DNA from: Orychophragmus violaceus
Taxonomy: Eukaryota; Streptophyta; Magnoliopsida; Brassicales; Brassicaceae
Direction of reading: 5' to 3'
NCBI GenBank assembly: GCA_030180135.1
Contig: CM058233.1
Span: 106,247,994 to 106,311,993 of the forward strand
Length of the DNA stretch: 64,000 nt
Shown: piece after piece, positions 1-11,663 of the stretch
Numbering within the stretch: position 1 is the first letter of the stretch
Layout: the number at the start of each line of letters is the position of its first letter
Made by a program: the position numbers and the translations under genes
The notes under the pieces: generated by a model
The model's database searches: none
What the model was told of the DNA's origin: nothing
Seen by the model: the letters and a program-made list of their open reading frames with translations, nothing else

Positions 1-284
1 CCATTATACCTACGAATTTTTCTTCTTCTTATCGGAATGATTCGATTTCGTTGCTTTGGTAAGTGATTCTGGGTAGATTTTAGTTTATTCTGCGCTTAGT
101 TTTTGATTTTGTGGGTTTCTGGAATTCAATTGAGCTCTGGGTAAATTATCTTCTGTAAATTGCTCTTTTGCTTGCTACTTTTTCTTCTGAATGGGACAAG
201 GATCATGATGATCCTAGGAAATGTCTGTGTTTGTTACTAATATAATGAATCTCGCAGGAAAAAAAGGAAAGGTAAATAAAAATG

Positions 285-412
285 TGCTAAGTTTGCTGGG
301 TTTGCTTCTTCATGGTTCTTCATGGTTATTGTTTGCTGGATTTGCTTCTTCATGGTTATTCAAGGCCACTGTTTACTGGGTTTGCTTCTTCATGGTTATT
401 CTCTGGCATGTC
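285..412. repeat. Short imperfect tandem repeat at the GLR 3' end
   Basis: The motif TTTGCTTCTTCATGGTTATT and close variants recur three to four times at about 35-45-bp spacing. The repeat runs from the 3' flank into the last codons of the glutamate receptor, so the extreme C-terminus (ENNHEEANPVNSGLE) is built from repeat units. Slippage here would change the tail length. Confidence 0.6.
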
Positions 413-3400
413 TTGGCCTGCGGAGCATTGACATTTCTTCACTTTGTTTATATATGACTTTTGATCTGGCTCAAGGAACCTTTCCCACAATCCTTGCAGG
501 TTTCTTTGATCTCGGTTCTCCTTCAAGAAATGATACATAAATTTCCCCAATGCAGTAGCACAAACTATGGCGGCAGTAAGAAACAAAACCCAAAAGCTAT
601 GGATGTCAAGTTGGCGGAAGGATACAGATGGATTTGGGTCGGGGTTGGTGAGTGGATCTGGGCAACTTTCATCTATTTTCTTGAACCATGCGTTCTCGAG
701 TTGGATTGCCTTGTTCGACTCTTCCACTTTTAGAATGGCCCTTGAAACATCAGCCACTAGAGGGGATCCAATGGGAAAGACCTGCAGAAAAAACTTGGGG
801 TATTAGCACTAGGCTCAAGAATGCTGCAAGAGAGAGTTTTTTTGCAAAAGTATGGACTTACGAAGCCGAATCCATCGACTTTGAATGGTGTTTGAACCAT
901 TTTATACTTGTTACAGTATTGTCCGAGAAAAAGTCTCACATATGGCACTTCCATGAAAACTGCAGAAATACCACCCTTTGCTGGTCCTTTGCGCAGTAGC
1001 TTCTCACAGTTTTCTGGAGATCCATAGGTTACGAGATTAGCATCTGAGAAGCCTGTTTCCTTGAGTCTTTCCAAAATGAAGGAACTCCTTTGATATCCCA
1101 CAGGTTCTCCTTTTTCCAGCAAGCTATTTATGTTGGTTACTGTTGGATGAAGCTGCTGTGATGTAAGAAGCGATGCCAAACTAGCGGTGTAACTCTGAGT
1201 CAACACAAGTACTAAGAAGTACCAAGTGATTACCACAAGCCTTGCCCAGAAGCTAAGCACCCTTTCTCCTGTGGATGCATTGAGATGTAAGCAAGATGAT
1301 ATTTGGAAATATGTGCACTATGTGAAAGATGAGCATTGGTATTGCAATGTGAAGGAGAGAGTGAACATACTCGGTGCAAACACCATAATGGAGAAAGCAA
1401 ACCAGAATATAGTGCTGATTTGATACTTTCCAGGTCCATCAAAGTCTGGGTTTACCCTATGTTCAAGAACCCATACGACAAGGCCAATTATGAGAAAGGA
1501 CACAAGGATGATTAGCCAAAGTTCTATTGTCAAAGGCGTCAAAAAGATGGTACTGTTTCTTTTAACGCTATCTGTAACTGGGACGACCAGACCCACACCT
1601 GATGGTGTGTATGGCAACGAAAAGTCAACATACATTGACCTATTTGCCGATATTGTTGTATCTGCCACCACAGCATCATATTTCTGCTCCAAACACAAAG
1701 AACAAGGACATCATTTAGACAATCGAGCTTAGTGAAGGTTAGACATAAAAGAGGAAATGGTCGGTATGCTTCACCCCGAGGTACACTTGGTAGATTAAAG
1801 TCTCATAATCAACACCTTCTACAGGAATCAAGTCATAGGAAACATCGTAGGGCATCGCTTGAATGACAGCCTCAAAGTAGTCGATGCAGAATCCACTGAA
1901 AACTGTTGAATTGGTGATAGGATCCCTTGTATTCTTCACAAATTGCGGGAAATCGGTATTAGGTGGGACTCCAATCTTCAGCCTTTTCCCATTTGTGGGG
2001 ATCTCCCATCCTTTGGGTACAAAGGTGGTGTCTCCAGGCCATATAATTGGTCTGAGTCGATCTTTCCAAGAAGAGAAAGTGGTTGTGGCAGCTGGTTTTT
2101 GGTCGACGCTCTTCAAGAGACCATGTTCTTTCATCCAAAATCCTACGGTTCTTCCTCCATGCCCATTCACGTTAACAATCTCAAACACCGATGGTTGCAG
2201 TTCTCCATTGATAAATTGGAAATCGCCAGCAAGACCATTGAACCGAACTTTAGAGAGTGCCTGGAGAAGTTTCGGACCATATTGAGATACACCTAGACCT
2301 TGAAGTTCAGACATATTCCTCATGGCATCTGTCTTGACAAAAGTCAAATTTGATGGCCCAGCTTCTTCAATGGCCAATGCCAGTGCAGTTGTGGCATCAT
2401 AAGCCCACAATCCATACACGCTCAGGTAAGAAACTGGGAATCTTTTCATCCATCGAGTTCTAAATGTTTCAAGCTCTTCAGATCTCGGGACATAAGTCTT
2501 TACGCCCAATACCCCTTGCATTGTTTCTATTTCAGTCTCTTTCATGAAACTCAGGACATCGGTAATCGCATTGGTGAGGACCCAGACATATCCTTGTTTC
2601 ATCATACCAACTTCCTTAGCTTTGGCAAAAACTCTCGCGGCAAGCAGTTCACCCATGTGGACAACAAATATTCTAGTGGGTAGAGTCATCATCCGGAGAA
2701 GTTTCACAGAGATTTCATCATCCGTCGCATTGGGAGAGATCACGGTCCTATAGGGTATACGAACGTTAATCTCCTGTAATGCATCGGAAAGATGAGGCAT
2801 TATACCTTCTCCAAAGGTGTTATCAACGTATACAGGTGCAACCTCTCTCCACCCAAAAAGTTTGATGATTGCTTTAATGGCGTGCACTTGAGCTGAATCA
2901 TCATACGTAGCCCGAAAGAAGTATTGACTACGGATGGAAGCTAGGAAGGGACTTGTTGCAGAATATGAAACAATCGGCACCTGAGATTTTTGTCCTATCT
3001 CTATCATGAATTGCGCCTGCATCGAAGTAGATGGCCCTAGAATAGCTTTCACTTCCTTGTTTGTTATCAGATCAAGAGCTGCAACAACGTCAATACCAAG
3101 GTCAAAATGTACTGATGTAGACAAGAGTTGTGCATATGAACCGTTGGTTAATGACACTTATACAAGGCCAGTTCATGCGTTTACCTGCTGCTGCTGCAGT
3201 AACAACATCGTTTTTGGAGTCAACAATGGTGGGCACAAGCCTTGTCCGGGTTTCTGGATGGGAAGAGTAGAAATCAGATAGAGACATGTTGATAAAGAGC
3301 AAAGTCATGTTGGAGTATTCCATTCCGACATCGATCACGATTCCCACTTTAACATCTGTTGACGTATTTTGTCCTTGTCCGACTTGCATCAAGAAGACGA

Positions 3401-3446
3401 AGGCAAAGAATAAAAGGTACAAAGCGAGGTTGTTTTCTCTCTTCAT
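356..3446 (-). CDS. GLR2.4: Glutamate receptor-like channel, clade 2 (GLR2.4-like)
   Basis: Plant ionotropic glutamate receptor homologue, a ligand-gated cation/calcium channel of plasma or endomembranes. Five exons join in frame: 3446-3185, 3078-1775, 1683-1371, 1268-862 and 781-356, giving 903 residues, about the family norm. A hydrophobic signal peptide covers residues 1-25. The extracellular amino-terminal (ANF-receptor/LIVBP-like) domain follows, then the S1 half of the ligand site in exon 2-3. The channel segments include the M3 gating motif SYTASLASLLT near residue 650. The S2 half follows, then a last membrane helix (WVLFLTAAIVCATALGKF) and a cytosolic tail. The start was chosen because the hydrophobic leader follows it directly. 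The locus assignment to GLR2.4 (At4g31710) rests on its neighbours TAF10 and GDU1, recalled from memory. No stop or frameshift is visible, so it looks functional. Confidence 0.9.
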
Positions 3447-3900
3447 TTTTTTCTCTTCTTTCTCGTTAGTGGTCTATATGTTATGCTCTTTTGTTGGGGA
3501 ATTTGATGGTTTGAGACTTTTGAGATATTTGGGAAGTGGAGAATTCATTCATGATATGGTAAATTATGTTGTTGAATGTATCAAACTCCAACTTGATATA
3601 GTTTTCTTTGGAATCAACTTGTTTTTTAATATTCTGATTTGGTAAACGATTAAGGTCAACTGTTGCGAAGGAAGAGACTTCGTCCAATGTCATGACACAA
3701 TAATACCCCATAAAAATCAAGAACTGAATTATGTATATGATGGACGGTTAGGGTTGGAAAGGTTTCTGTGCAGCGAGGGAAGTAGTAACAGGAGATTCCT
3801 CTTAACTCTGGAGTTGATCCGAGGAGGGGAAAAATCATTTGCTCAAGTTTTGCTTCAAGGTAAGTGTGGACCCAATATAACTTGCAATCCATGTTTTGGG
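3447..3900. promoter_or_regulatory. GLR upstream region, no recognised gene
   Basis: This is the immediate 5' flank of the glutamate receptor on the minus strand, presumably its 5' UTR and promoter. It also holds a short open stretch at 3754-3984 (+) whose product I do not recognise. No clear TATA element was assigned. Confidence 0.35.
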
Positions 3901-3901
3901 A

Positions 3902-4315
3902 TTCTCTATGTTGAAGCTACTAACCAAAGACTTGTCTTCAGATGGAGCAACCACCAATTTGAAACAGAGGCTCCAGCATACTAGAGAGCTCGAGTTCAAA
4001 GATTAAGCCAGGAGAGTATCCAATCATGACGTGAGGCAGAAGATAGCTGCAGAAAGAGAACCCTCTCGTTGCAGTACTCGATCGGCCATTAAGAAACTCG
4101 ACCGTTGGTCCAGGAAATTTGCAGCACAGGCAATTTTGCTCCGTCTCAGATCAGGTGGCTAAGGTGAAACTGCAGAGCGTTTAAGACACATTTACTAGTA
4201 TAGCACCAGAAGGTTTTCATGAGTTGAACAGGTTATTAATCTCTTTGGCGTCTCTCTTATGATTTTTTTGAATGTTAATATTGCTCTCATTAGTTTTCGT
4301 CAAGCACAGTGGCTT
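3902..4315 (+). pseudogene. Unknown gene fragment, copy 1 of a dispersed duplicate
   Basis: The plus strand has coding-like sequence starting MLKLLTKDLSSDGATTNLKQ at about 3908. It continues with basic, Arg/Lys-rich coding that is broken by a stop after RELEFKD and by frame changes. The same sequence, with different breaks, recurs at 5508-5847 and 6267-6341, so the two are copies of one decayed source. I do not recognise the parent protein. The direction is inferred from the longest open frames only. Confidence 0.45.
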
Positions 4316-4350
4316 TTTGTGTCTCATATGACAACTGAAAGTATCAACGT

Positions 4351-4446
4351 CATATTCCTCATGGCAACTGTCTTGACAAAATTCAAATTTGATGTCCCAG
4401 CTTCTTCAATGGCCAATGCCAGAGCAGTGGTGGCATCATAAGTTCA
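4351..4446 (-). pseudogene. GLR exon 2 fragment
   Basis: About 95 bp match positions 2311-2405 of the intact glutamate receptor with roughly 90% identity by eye, in the same orientation. It encodes the region around DATTALALAIEEAGPSN of the extracellular domain. Sequence similarity to the receptor ends sharply on both sides. It is a relic of a second receptor gene or of a partial local duplication. Confidence 0.75.
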
Positions 4447-5507
4447 CAGAGACTGTTATATGTTAGAAGTCTCGGGAGTATAAATAAGAGAGACGAGAAT
4501 TTGAGAGGATTATGTTGAATATTATTTTTCACTGAGTGAGACGTGATGAGTCCCCTTGGTTCACGTGGCCCCGTGCCTCAAAGGTCTAACTCATTCTTAT
4601 GTGTTAATGTTTCTCAATACATTGTAGTTTGCAGTTAGCTGATAGAGTTCGTGTGTCTTATTCAGCTTCCCACGATTTAGGAGTACAAAAGAAAGAGCAT
4701 GCTGAATCTTGTTGCAAGCTTAGTGAAGGTATCACTGTTTTATCGTTGTTTTCAGAATCCAACATTTTAATCTTACTCTATCGTTTAGATTGAGCCACTG
4801 TAGATCAGTTACATAGACTGCATTGAGTGTAACCTTTGCGTGCATCATTTTATAGTTTTTTGTGTATTATAGAGTACGCCTTCATCTCTTCACATTAGAC
4901 AGGAGTTCATGAACGGATCTTTTCGCTAGACCAGGGAAAGCCACTGCCTGGCCTTGTTGTGGTCAAGGGAATCAACTATAATGTATACCCATATTAACCT
5001 TATTTTGTGAAATTTCCTTGTTCCAAAATCGAAAAATATTGTTAGTAACTTCTTCAGTACTCATCGTAAACCTTATGCTCTCCAGGTTAAAGCCCATCAA
5101 GCATACGCAGACTACCACCGCTTGCTTGCACCTGGACAAAAATATGAAGGTCTGATGTTCTTTCCTCACATTCAGCTTAAACTATGTGTGATTATGTTGC
5201 AATTAATGCAAGGACCAAAGTATAGAAGCCTGTAACTTGCAATCTCTATTTTAGACCTGAAGTTCGATTTGAGTTCTTATCAGCATGATATCAGAATTGT
5301 CATTTGTTATAAGCTGCTGCTAGTAGTTGTTACGAGCTCAATGATAAGATTTCATTTTAAAGTTCGAGTGCATACAATTGCAATATGATTCTTCTTTACA
5401 AGAGTGGACAGGCCGTTGCCCCCACTGTTATCGGCTTGCTGAAAGATCGGATTAGATAACCTCTGAACTTGCTGAAAGATCGGATTAGATATATGAAATA
5501 TCGGCTT
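4447..5507. other. Intergenic, no gene recognised
   Basis: AT-rich sequence with a few short open stretches (for example 4972-5169 minus) that show no family resemblance. At 5434-5490 a 22-bp sequence containing TTGCTGAAAGATCGGATTA occurs twice in tandem. The same sequence is found again upstream of TAF10 at about 13362. Confidence 0.4.
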
Positions 5508-6341
5508 CTCTATGTTGAAGTTACTAAACAAAGACTTGTCTTCAGATGAAACAACAACCATTTGAAACAGGCTTGAGCATACAAGAGAGCTCGAGTTCAA
5601 AGATTGAGCCAGGAGAGTAGATCGAAGCATGACGTGAGGCAGAAGATAGCTGCAGAAAGAGAACCCTTTCGTCGCACTCGATCGGCCATTTAGAAACTCA
5701 ACCGATGGTCCATGAAAGTTGCAGCCCACGCAACTTTACTCCGTCTCAGATTATGTGGCTAAGGTGAAACTGCATAGCGTTTAAGACACTTTTACTATTA
5801 TCATAAGATCCATTGAGCTAGAAGCTCATGAGTTGAACAGATTCTTAGGAGGGGTTATTGGTAGATGAATTTCAAATGATTGTTAAAATTTTTAAAGTCT
5901 ATTGTTATTGGTTTATGAATTCTAACATTCTTATTAAAATCTATTGTTATTGGTTTGATGATTTTGAAAATCCATACAAAATCCATTGTTATTCAAAAAG
6001 TTTGGTTTTTAATGATTTTATGATTCTACTAAAATCTTGTGTTATTGGAACATAGATTTTAAACAAATTAACTCATAGAGCAAGATTTTTAAAATACTAT
6101 GTATATCCCTTAGATTCTCAAAATCAATATAGTAAAAACATTTTGATATATTTTATAAATATACAAACTCTTATCAAATCTAACAAAACTCTTTAAAATT
6201 TTAACAAATCTCTCAACTCTTAAAATCAACCAACTCTATATAAATTCATCTACCAATAAGTCCCCCTTAATCTCTTTCGCTTCTCTTATGATTTTTTTGA
6301 ATGGTAATATTGTTCTCGTTAGTTTTCGTCAAGCGCAGTGG
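5508..6341 (+). pseudogene. Unknown gene fragment, copy 2, interrupted by a MITE
   Basis: Second copy of the fragment at 3902-4315. The match runs from about 5508 to 5847, is interrupted by the MITE at 5848-6266, and resumes at 6267-6341. Copy 1 therefore gives the empty site for that MITE. The reading frame is also disrupted in this copy. The parent gene is not recognised. Confidence 0.5.
5848..6266. mobile_element. PIF/Harbinger-type MITE (TTA target duplication)
   Basis: A 419-bp AT-rich element flanked by TTA at 5845-5847 and 6267-6269. The terminal inverted repeats are about 24 bp: GGAGGGGTTATTGGTAGATG on the left and the reverse complement of GGGGGACTTATTGGTAGATG on the right. There is no transposase, so it is non-autonomous. 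The paralogous fragment at 4220-4260 lacks the insert and confirms the borders. Confidence 0.85.
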
Positions 6342-8640
6342 TGATTTTGGACTCAAAAACTTAGTTTTATGTTATTTCATGGCATCCTTCAGTTATCAAT
6401 GGTGAACGGACAAATTCTACAAATCCCGTTTTGATGTTTAGATTCATATAAAACTATGCTCATGTATATACAAAGACGGTTATATAAAGTTTTGCACCCA
6501 TAAATGATTACTAGTACCAAGAAATATTAGATGTGGTCAATACTTTTTGAATGAAAAATATTTTAATGAGTCACTAAAAAGGTGGGAGCCTTAATTATTA
6601 CAAAATCATACATAGATCAGGCCTAGACTAGTATAAGACTGTTACAATTTTGACGGACTTCACTTAGAGTGTGCCAAGTTTGACATCAAATTGTTCATTT
6701 TGCATGTGCATGGTGTGCTAGTTTGGTTTAAGGCATAGCTATTAACAAGATTTTTGGTCGTTTAGTTGTTTGCCTAATGTCTCACATCACATGCAACTTT
6801 TAACGAGAAATTGCAGCAAAGATAATTCGTGCGTAGTGAACCAATGTTGCACTTACTGACTTACAATATTGAATATTATGTACCATAACTTCATTTTTTC
6901 TAACTTTTGTTGTCTATCTTGAATTTTTGTATTTTTTTTCTTTTATAGCTTATTAATTCAGATTTTTCTAAAAAAAAAAACCAGAGAAGAAACAATTATA
7001 ATTTCTCCATTAAGATTTCTTTAACCAAAAACAAAAAGTTTTCTCTTGGTTTGAGAAAAAAGATGGGAGCTTTGTAACCAAATAGAGGAAACTTTGTACC
7101 GAAAATGAGATCTACATCACTTACAATAAAAAAAAAATTCTTTCAAAACATATTCTATATATTCATGTATACACAAGATAAAATTACGTGAGACCTAAAT
7201 TTAATGCTAGACAGAATGTAGAAAAAGAAAGAGAGGAAACGACGTATAATCACAAAAAAAAAATGTTTTGTTCTACCTAAATCTAATGATAACAGTTTTT
7301 ATTTGATAAAAAATGATGAACAACAAGATATGGTCAAAAAAGTGTGTAGATAGTTAATCAAAATCTATCGAATAATTGATAAGAAAAACAAAACACAAAG
7401 TTCTTTAAACGAATGTTGATGATCATTGGAACAATACAAAAATTTGATATGTGGACTTTTAGTTCAAAAATCAAATAAAATAAATGAAATATTTATGTTG
7501 AATTCTTACATTTAATATAAGTTAATGGAAACAAGACTTTCATAGCGATTGTTGATCATGTTGGTGACAAGATTCTCAAAGTGACTGCCAGTAAAGAGTG
7601 ATCATATGTGTATACTCTATGCAGTGATTTTCCATTTAAACATGCGGAATGCATCATTTCGGTCATTACATATGCTACATTAAAGATTTTAGCGGAAACT
7701 GGTATAAAATAGATGATTCGGAGGTAACAATCATTTACTATTGACACTTTTTGTTAATATAAGAGCATGCAATTTATATGTTGAAATCATAACTTGAAGA
7801 GATTTTGTAACCTTGTTTGGAAATACTCGTAGATACAAAGTATGGAATCCGAAAATGTTTTGTCTCAAAAAACTTATATAATTCTCTACAGTAGATAATA
7901 CTTTTCTCATCCTATTGTTTTGTTGTTGAGCTCTCCTTGGTAATCTTAATGTTAAACCACCATGATTACTTCTATTTTATCTTACTTATCATTCGTTTAT
8001 ATAATTTGGTGTGCATGGACTTTTAAGTGGCTCTGAAACTTGTTTCAACTTTTACATAGTTTTTTTTTGCTTACTATTTTACCAAAATCAAAAAAATATA
8101 AATATAATAGAAATTCAATAATTCTATTATTAATATTAAAATGTGTTGCATATATTAATCTATAATAAAGCTAGTAGTCAAAATTTTAAATTTTATAGTT
8201 ATAAATTAATTTTCCTCATAATATATATAGCTCAATAATTTATATGATTTTCATTAATATACTAATACATATATATAAATTTGGTATAATCTATATTTTG
8301 GCAAGAAATTTGAATGGTTAAATAACAGTTATACCTTCTATAGTTTTTGTTAACAAGTAGACTTTATAAATTATTAAAAGTGGTAATCATACTTTCTATG
8401 CCAAAATTTATTCGGCTAAAGGCATGGGCTATATATATTATGAGGAAAATTAATTTACCAATCGGAGCTAGATTGTGTAACAATATGATTATAGTGCATG
8501 GGCTAAGAAATTAAATTGTGTATTTGCTTTTTAACCTATATGTGGCAAGAAAAACAATATTGGTTGAAAACAAATGTTTATTCTATTTACAATCAGCCAA
8601 TATTAGAAAACAATTGATAACCACAAACATAGCTAGCCAC
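6342..8640. other. AT-rich intergenic DNA
   Basis: About 2.3 kb with no coding signal longer than chance. It contains long A/T runs and a perfect 29-bp inverted repeat with arms at 8203-8231 and 8428-8456. Nothing else could be supported. Confidence 0.5.
8203..8456. repeat. Perfect 29-bp inverted repeat, 254-bp span
   Basis: The left arm begins AAATTAATTTTCCTCATA and the right arm is its exact reverse complement, separated by 196 bp. It could be the subterminal part of a decayed MITE. No target duplication was found next to the arms. Confidence 0.7.
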
Positions 8641-8649
8641 ATGGTTCTC

Positions 8650-9312
8650 TTGTGAAGACCAGGCTTCTTTACCTGCAAAATAAATTCAAAGTGCTTCAAC
8701 AGAGCTGGTACTGGTGTGAAGGAAGATAGAGACTCACTCTAATGCAACTAGAATGATTGACTACAAGGCCTTCATCCCGACCGTATCTTGTTATATTTGT
8801 CCCATAGAGCAGATGTATTTGGTCTCAAGACCATTTGAGTTCACAAACTGCCTTGAAAGATACTGCAAACATCAGATTAAAACACACACAAGTCATAGTA
8901 ACATCACTCGCTACAACTTTACTTCCAGTTATTATTCAATAAAACCAAAAATTTGTGTTCACTACCACATCATCATGAAGGCGTGACAGATCCCACGAGA
9001 TAAGAATGTGTATCATCCTCATGTCTATGTTCTGCTTGGTACAAACGTATTACAGGTGATCCCGATTTTCGGATCAGTTTGAATGTAATGCTACCCATTG
9101 GCACTGCAGAATCTTCTCCAGCCATGTCTGATGAAAGCCCTGTCTATGTGGTGATCCACACTTAAGGTCCAAGATCTTCCCATTTCATTAAGAAGAACAA
9201 TCTTACAGGACGTTTTACTCAAACCGTTTGACCTCAAAAAACTAACTGAAATATACTGCAAACCCATCACAAATTGGCAAACATTGAGTATAATCAATCT
9301 CTCATGTAGCAT
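8650..9312 (-). pseudogene. REM/B3 gene relics
   Basis: Two degenerate pieces of a B3 domain lie on the minus strand. One, around 8800-8880, reads QYLSRQFVNSNGLETK. The other, at 9091-9260, reads FLRSNGLSKTSCKIVLLNEM and ends with the B3-like HGWRRFCSANG before a stop. Both resemble the strand-and-loop signature of REM proteins and match each other at the start. Neither has a full domain. They look like the remains of one or two tandem REM genes or downstream B3 exons beside the intact copy. Confidence 0.6.
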
Positions 9313-9547
9313 AAGACTTTTGCCTAATTAAAGATGAAATTTTTGTGGTTGTGACATTTGCTACAAAACAAGTATGCAGCTTTGTCAGAAACGTCCATAT
9401 TTTCACAGACTTTTTTTTTGGTCTCGAAACTCGTTTTCAATACTGACACTTTTACCAATGACATCGAAAATCTCGTCCTTTACATCATTGGAAACTGGAA
9501 AGATAATTTTATCAAATTTAGAGACATTAATGAACTGACTCTGTTCT

Positions 9548-11017
9548 TCAGTCATAGATTGTTTCGATCTTGACCTTAGAACAAAACTTAAGAACAGGAA
9601 CTCTGTCTTCCCAAACCAACTCCAACTTAAAAGGCTGTCCAATCTTCAATACATCATTAGCTTCACAGAAATCTTTCCATCCTTTTCCCAATCCTCTTCT
9701 ATTGTTTGGTCCATCCTTCACCAGATTCGTTAACCACTTCACACCATGTTTATCCATCAAGATCACCTTATCATGCTCGTTAATCCCGTTGACATTATTG
9801 AATCTTGCCGGAAGAATCTACACAAGATTTAGAAACCAACAAACAAACAACAAGACAGATAAATCAAAAACAGAGGAAAAACAGAGGAAAACAGAGTAAA
9901 ACATAGACGGGATCTTGCGTACAAGTTTCGAGCTTTTGAAATTGTAACGTGTGAGAATGATTGTGACAAATCGGTTTTGTTTTGAAGATGATGAAGCAAA
10001 CCATTTAGGACGCATCTTTGTCCCCCTCTCTCTCCTCATGTATTTGCTTATTAGTTCTGAACACTGTTCTTCAGGACAGATACAGAGCAGGGGAGAAGTT
10101 TTCCCGTCTCCGATCAGATTAAACACGATTAAATCTCCTACTTTTCGTTTGTTATCAAGGCAGAATCTTCTCCATCCTCCTCTGATGTAATAACTTCTGT
10201 CTGATTTCCTAAACCTCAAATCCACAGTCCATGAGTATCCCTCTTTGTTTACTACTATCATCTCGTGACATCTTTTGTTCAGAGCATTCGAACTCGTAGC
10301 TTCAATCGGTAGATCCTGAAAACCCCATGAACATGGTTTATATACGTGTGAAGCAGAAGAAACAGAATGAAGTAAGTACTCACAAGTGTGTCCAGTTTTA
10401 GATTTGAAGCAGTGACTTCAGCTACAAAACAGTAGTTGAATGAGTAAGAAGATTTGAGCTCTGTCTCTGGTTTTAAATTCTTCTTCTTCCTCAAAACATT
10501 TCCTGAAACATATTCGTTTTGCTGATTCACATTGTGATCGTCTTCATCATCATTGTTTTCGTCGTCCTCTTCTTTGATGATGTGAGATTGTGTATACTGA
10601 ATCTCACAACAACTAGGACCCAAAGGAGTGACGTTAAACACCATGTTTCCTTCGTGTTTGAAAATAATGATGTCGCCGATTCGAAGGTCATGTGATGTGG
10701 CGAAGTCTTTCCAGCCTCTGGTGAATCTATGACCATCTATTTTCACTTCCCAGGTTATGTCTGAAGCGTCTGATCTTAGTTTCGCTGTTTTCTTCTCGGT
10801 TTTTCCTTCTATGTGGTTTGAGAAGAAAGCAACGGGAATTGTCTGCAACAAAAATAGGCAAAAATCATTAAGTAAAAAATAGAACCGAGTCTAAAAGAGT
10901 GACATAAACAGAGGAGACTCGGAAAAAGAGAGAGTATACGACGTGAGTGTCGAAACCGGGAAGAAGTGGCTGGAAGAAATGCGGATTGGTCGGAGACTTA
11001 AGTGGTGGATTCGCCAT
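9548..11017 (-). CDS. REM-family B3 DNA-binding protein, three B3 domains
   Basis: Plant-specific nuclear DNA-binding protein of the reproductive meristem (REM) B3 family. Four exons join in frame: 11017-10940, 10842-10384, 10315-9923 and 9817-9548, giving 399 residues. The first B3 domain spans about residues 14-110 (FFQPLLPGF, TIPVAFFSNHI, GWKDFATSHDLRIGDIIIF). An acidic Asp/Glu linker follows (EEDDENNDDEDD). The second domain includes GGWRRFCLDNKRKVGDLIVF and the third includes KGWKDFCEANDVLKIGQPF. Related REM genes cluster at At4g31610-At4g31690, as recalled. This copy lies between GLR2.4 and TAF10, which differs from the Arabidopsis order I remember. The exact orthologue cannot be named from sequence alone. 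Confidence 0.85.
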
Positions 11018-11570
11018 TTCAAACAATTCAGGATAAATCTTAAAACTTTTTTTTCTGGGCAGAAAAAGAAGCGATGTTCATATCCTCGTTGATAAAATGT
11101 TGTGAGCTTTTATTAAAAAACATATTTTGTTATTTTGATTCAGTGCCTCAGTGGTGTGATTCCCTTTACTTTATTGAAAGAAGGAAAGACAAAAGCTTCA
11201 GACTTTCTGTCTTCATCAACGGTAATGGAGCCAAGGTGAATGAATAGTAAAAAGCAGTAGAACTTTGTTGCTTTCTGTGGACCTTTTGGGTTAATTACAA
11301 AAAAAAATTAAGGAAAATTGGTTCACCAATAAAACAGAGAGATCTTATGCCGTTAATTCCGAAGTCATCTTTTAGGATTCTCACGTAAAATACCACTTAG
11401 TATCACGTGGCATTGTGGCATTAGAAGAGTCAATAGTTTATCGGTTTATTATATACTGGAGAACGGTTTTGACTTTTTGAGTCTTTTGACCAACAATACC
11501 CGCTTACTTAATGAACTCATTAATCTTATTATCACGACTTAAAGACTTACAAGTGTTGTAGAAAGTGAGT
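11018..11570. promoter_or_regulatory. Intergenic region between REM and TAF10
   Basis: This is the 5' flank of the REM gene and the 3' flank of TAF10, both on the minus strand. No independent gene is visible. TAF10 transcripts should end just below 11664. Confidence 0.4.
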
Positions 11571-11663
11571 TTTGTTTCAACTGATACACAACATAAAATC
11601 AGGAATCTCACACACACGATCATCCATCCTTACTAGGCAAATATCGGCAAGACTTCCTGGTTT

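Noticed and set aside
1884..2296. Plus-strand frames of 117-133 codons over the GLR
   Set aside because: Antisense shadows of exon 2 of the receptor.
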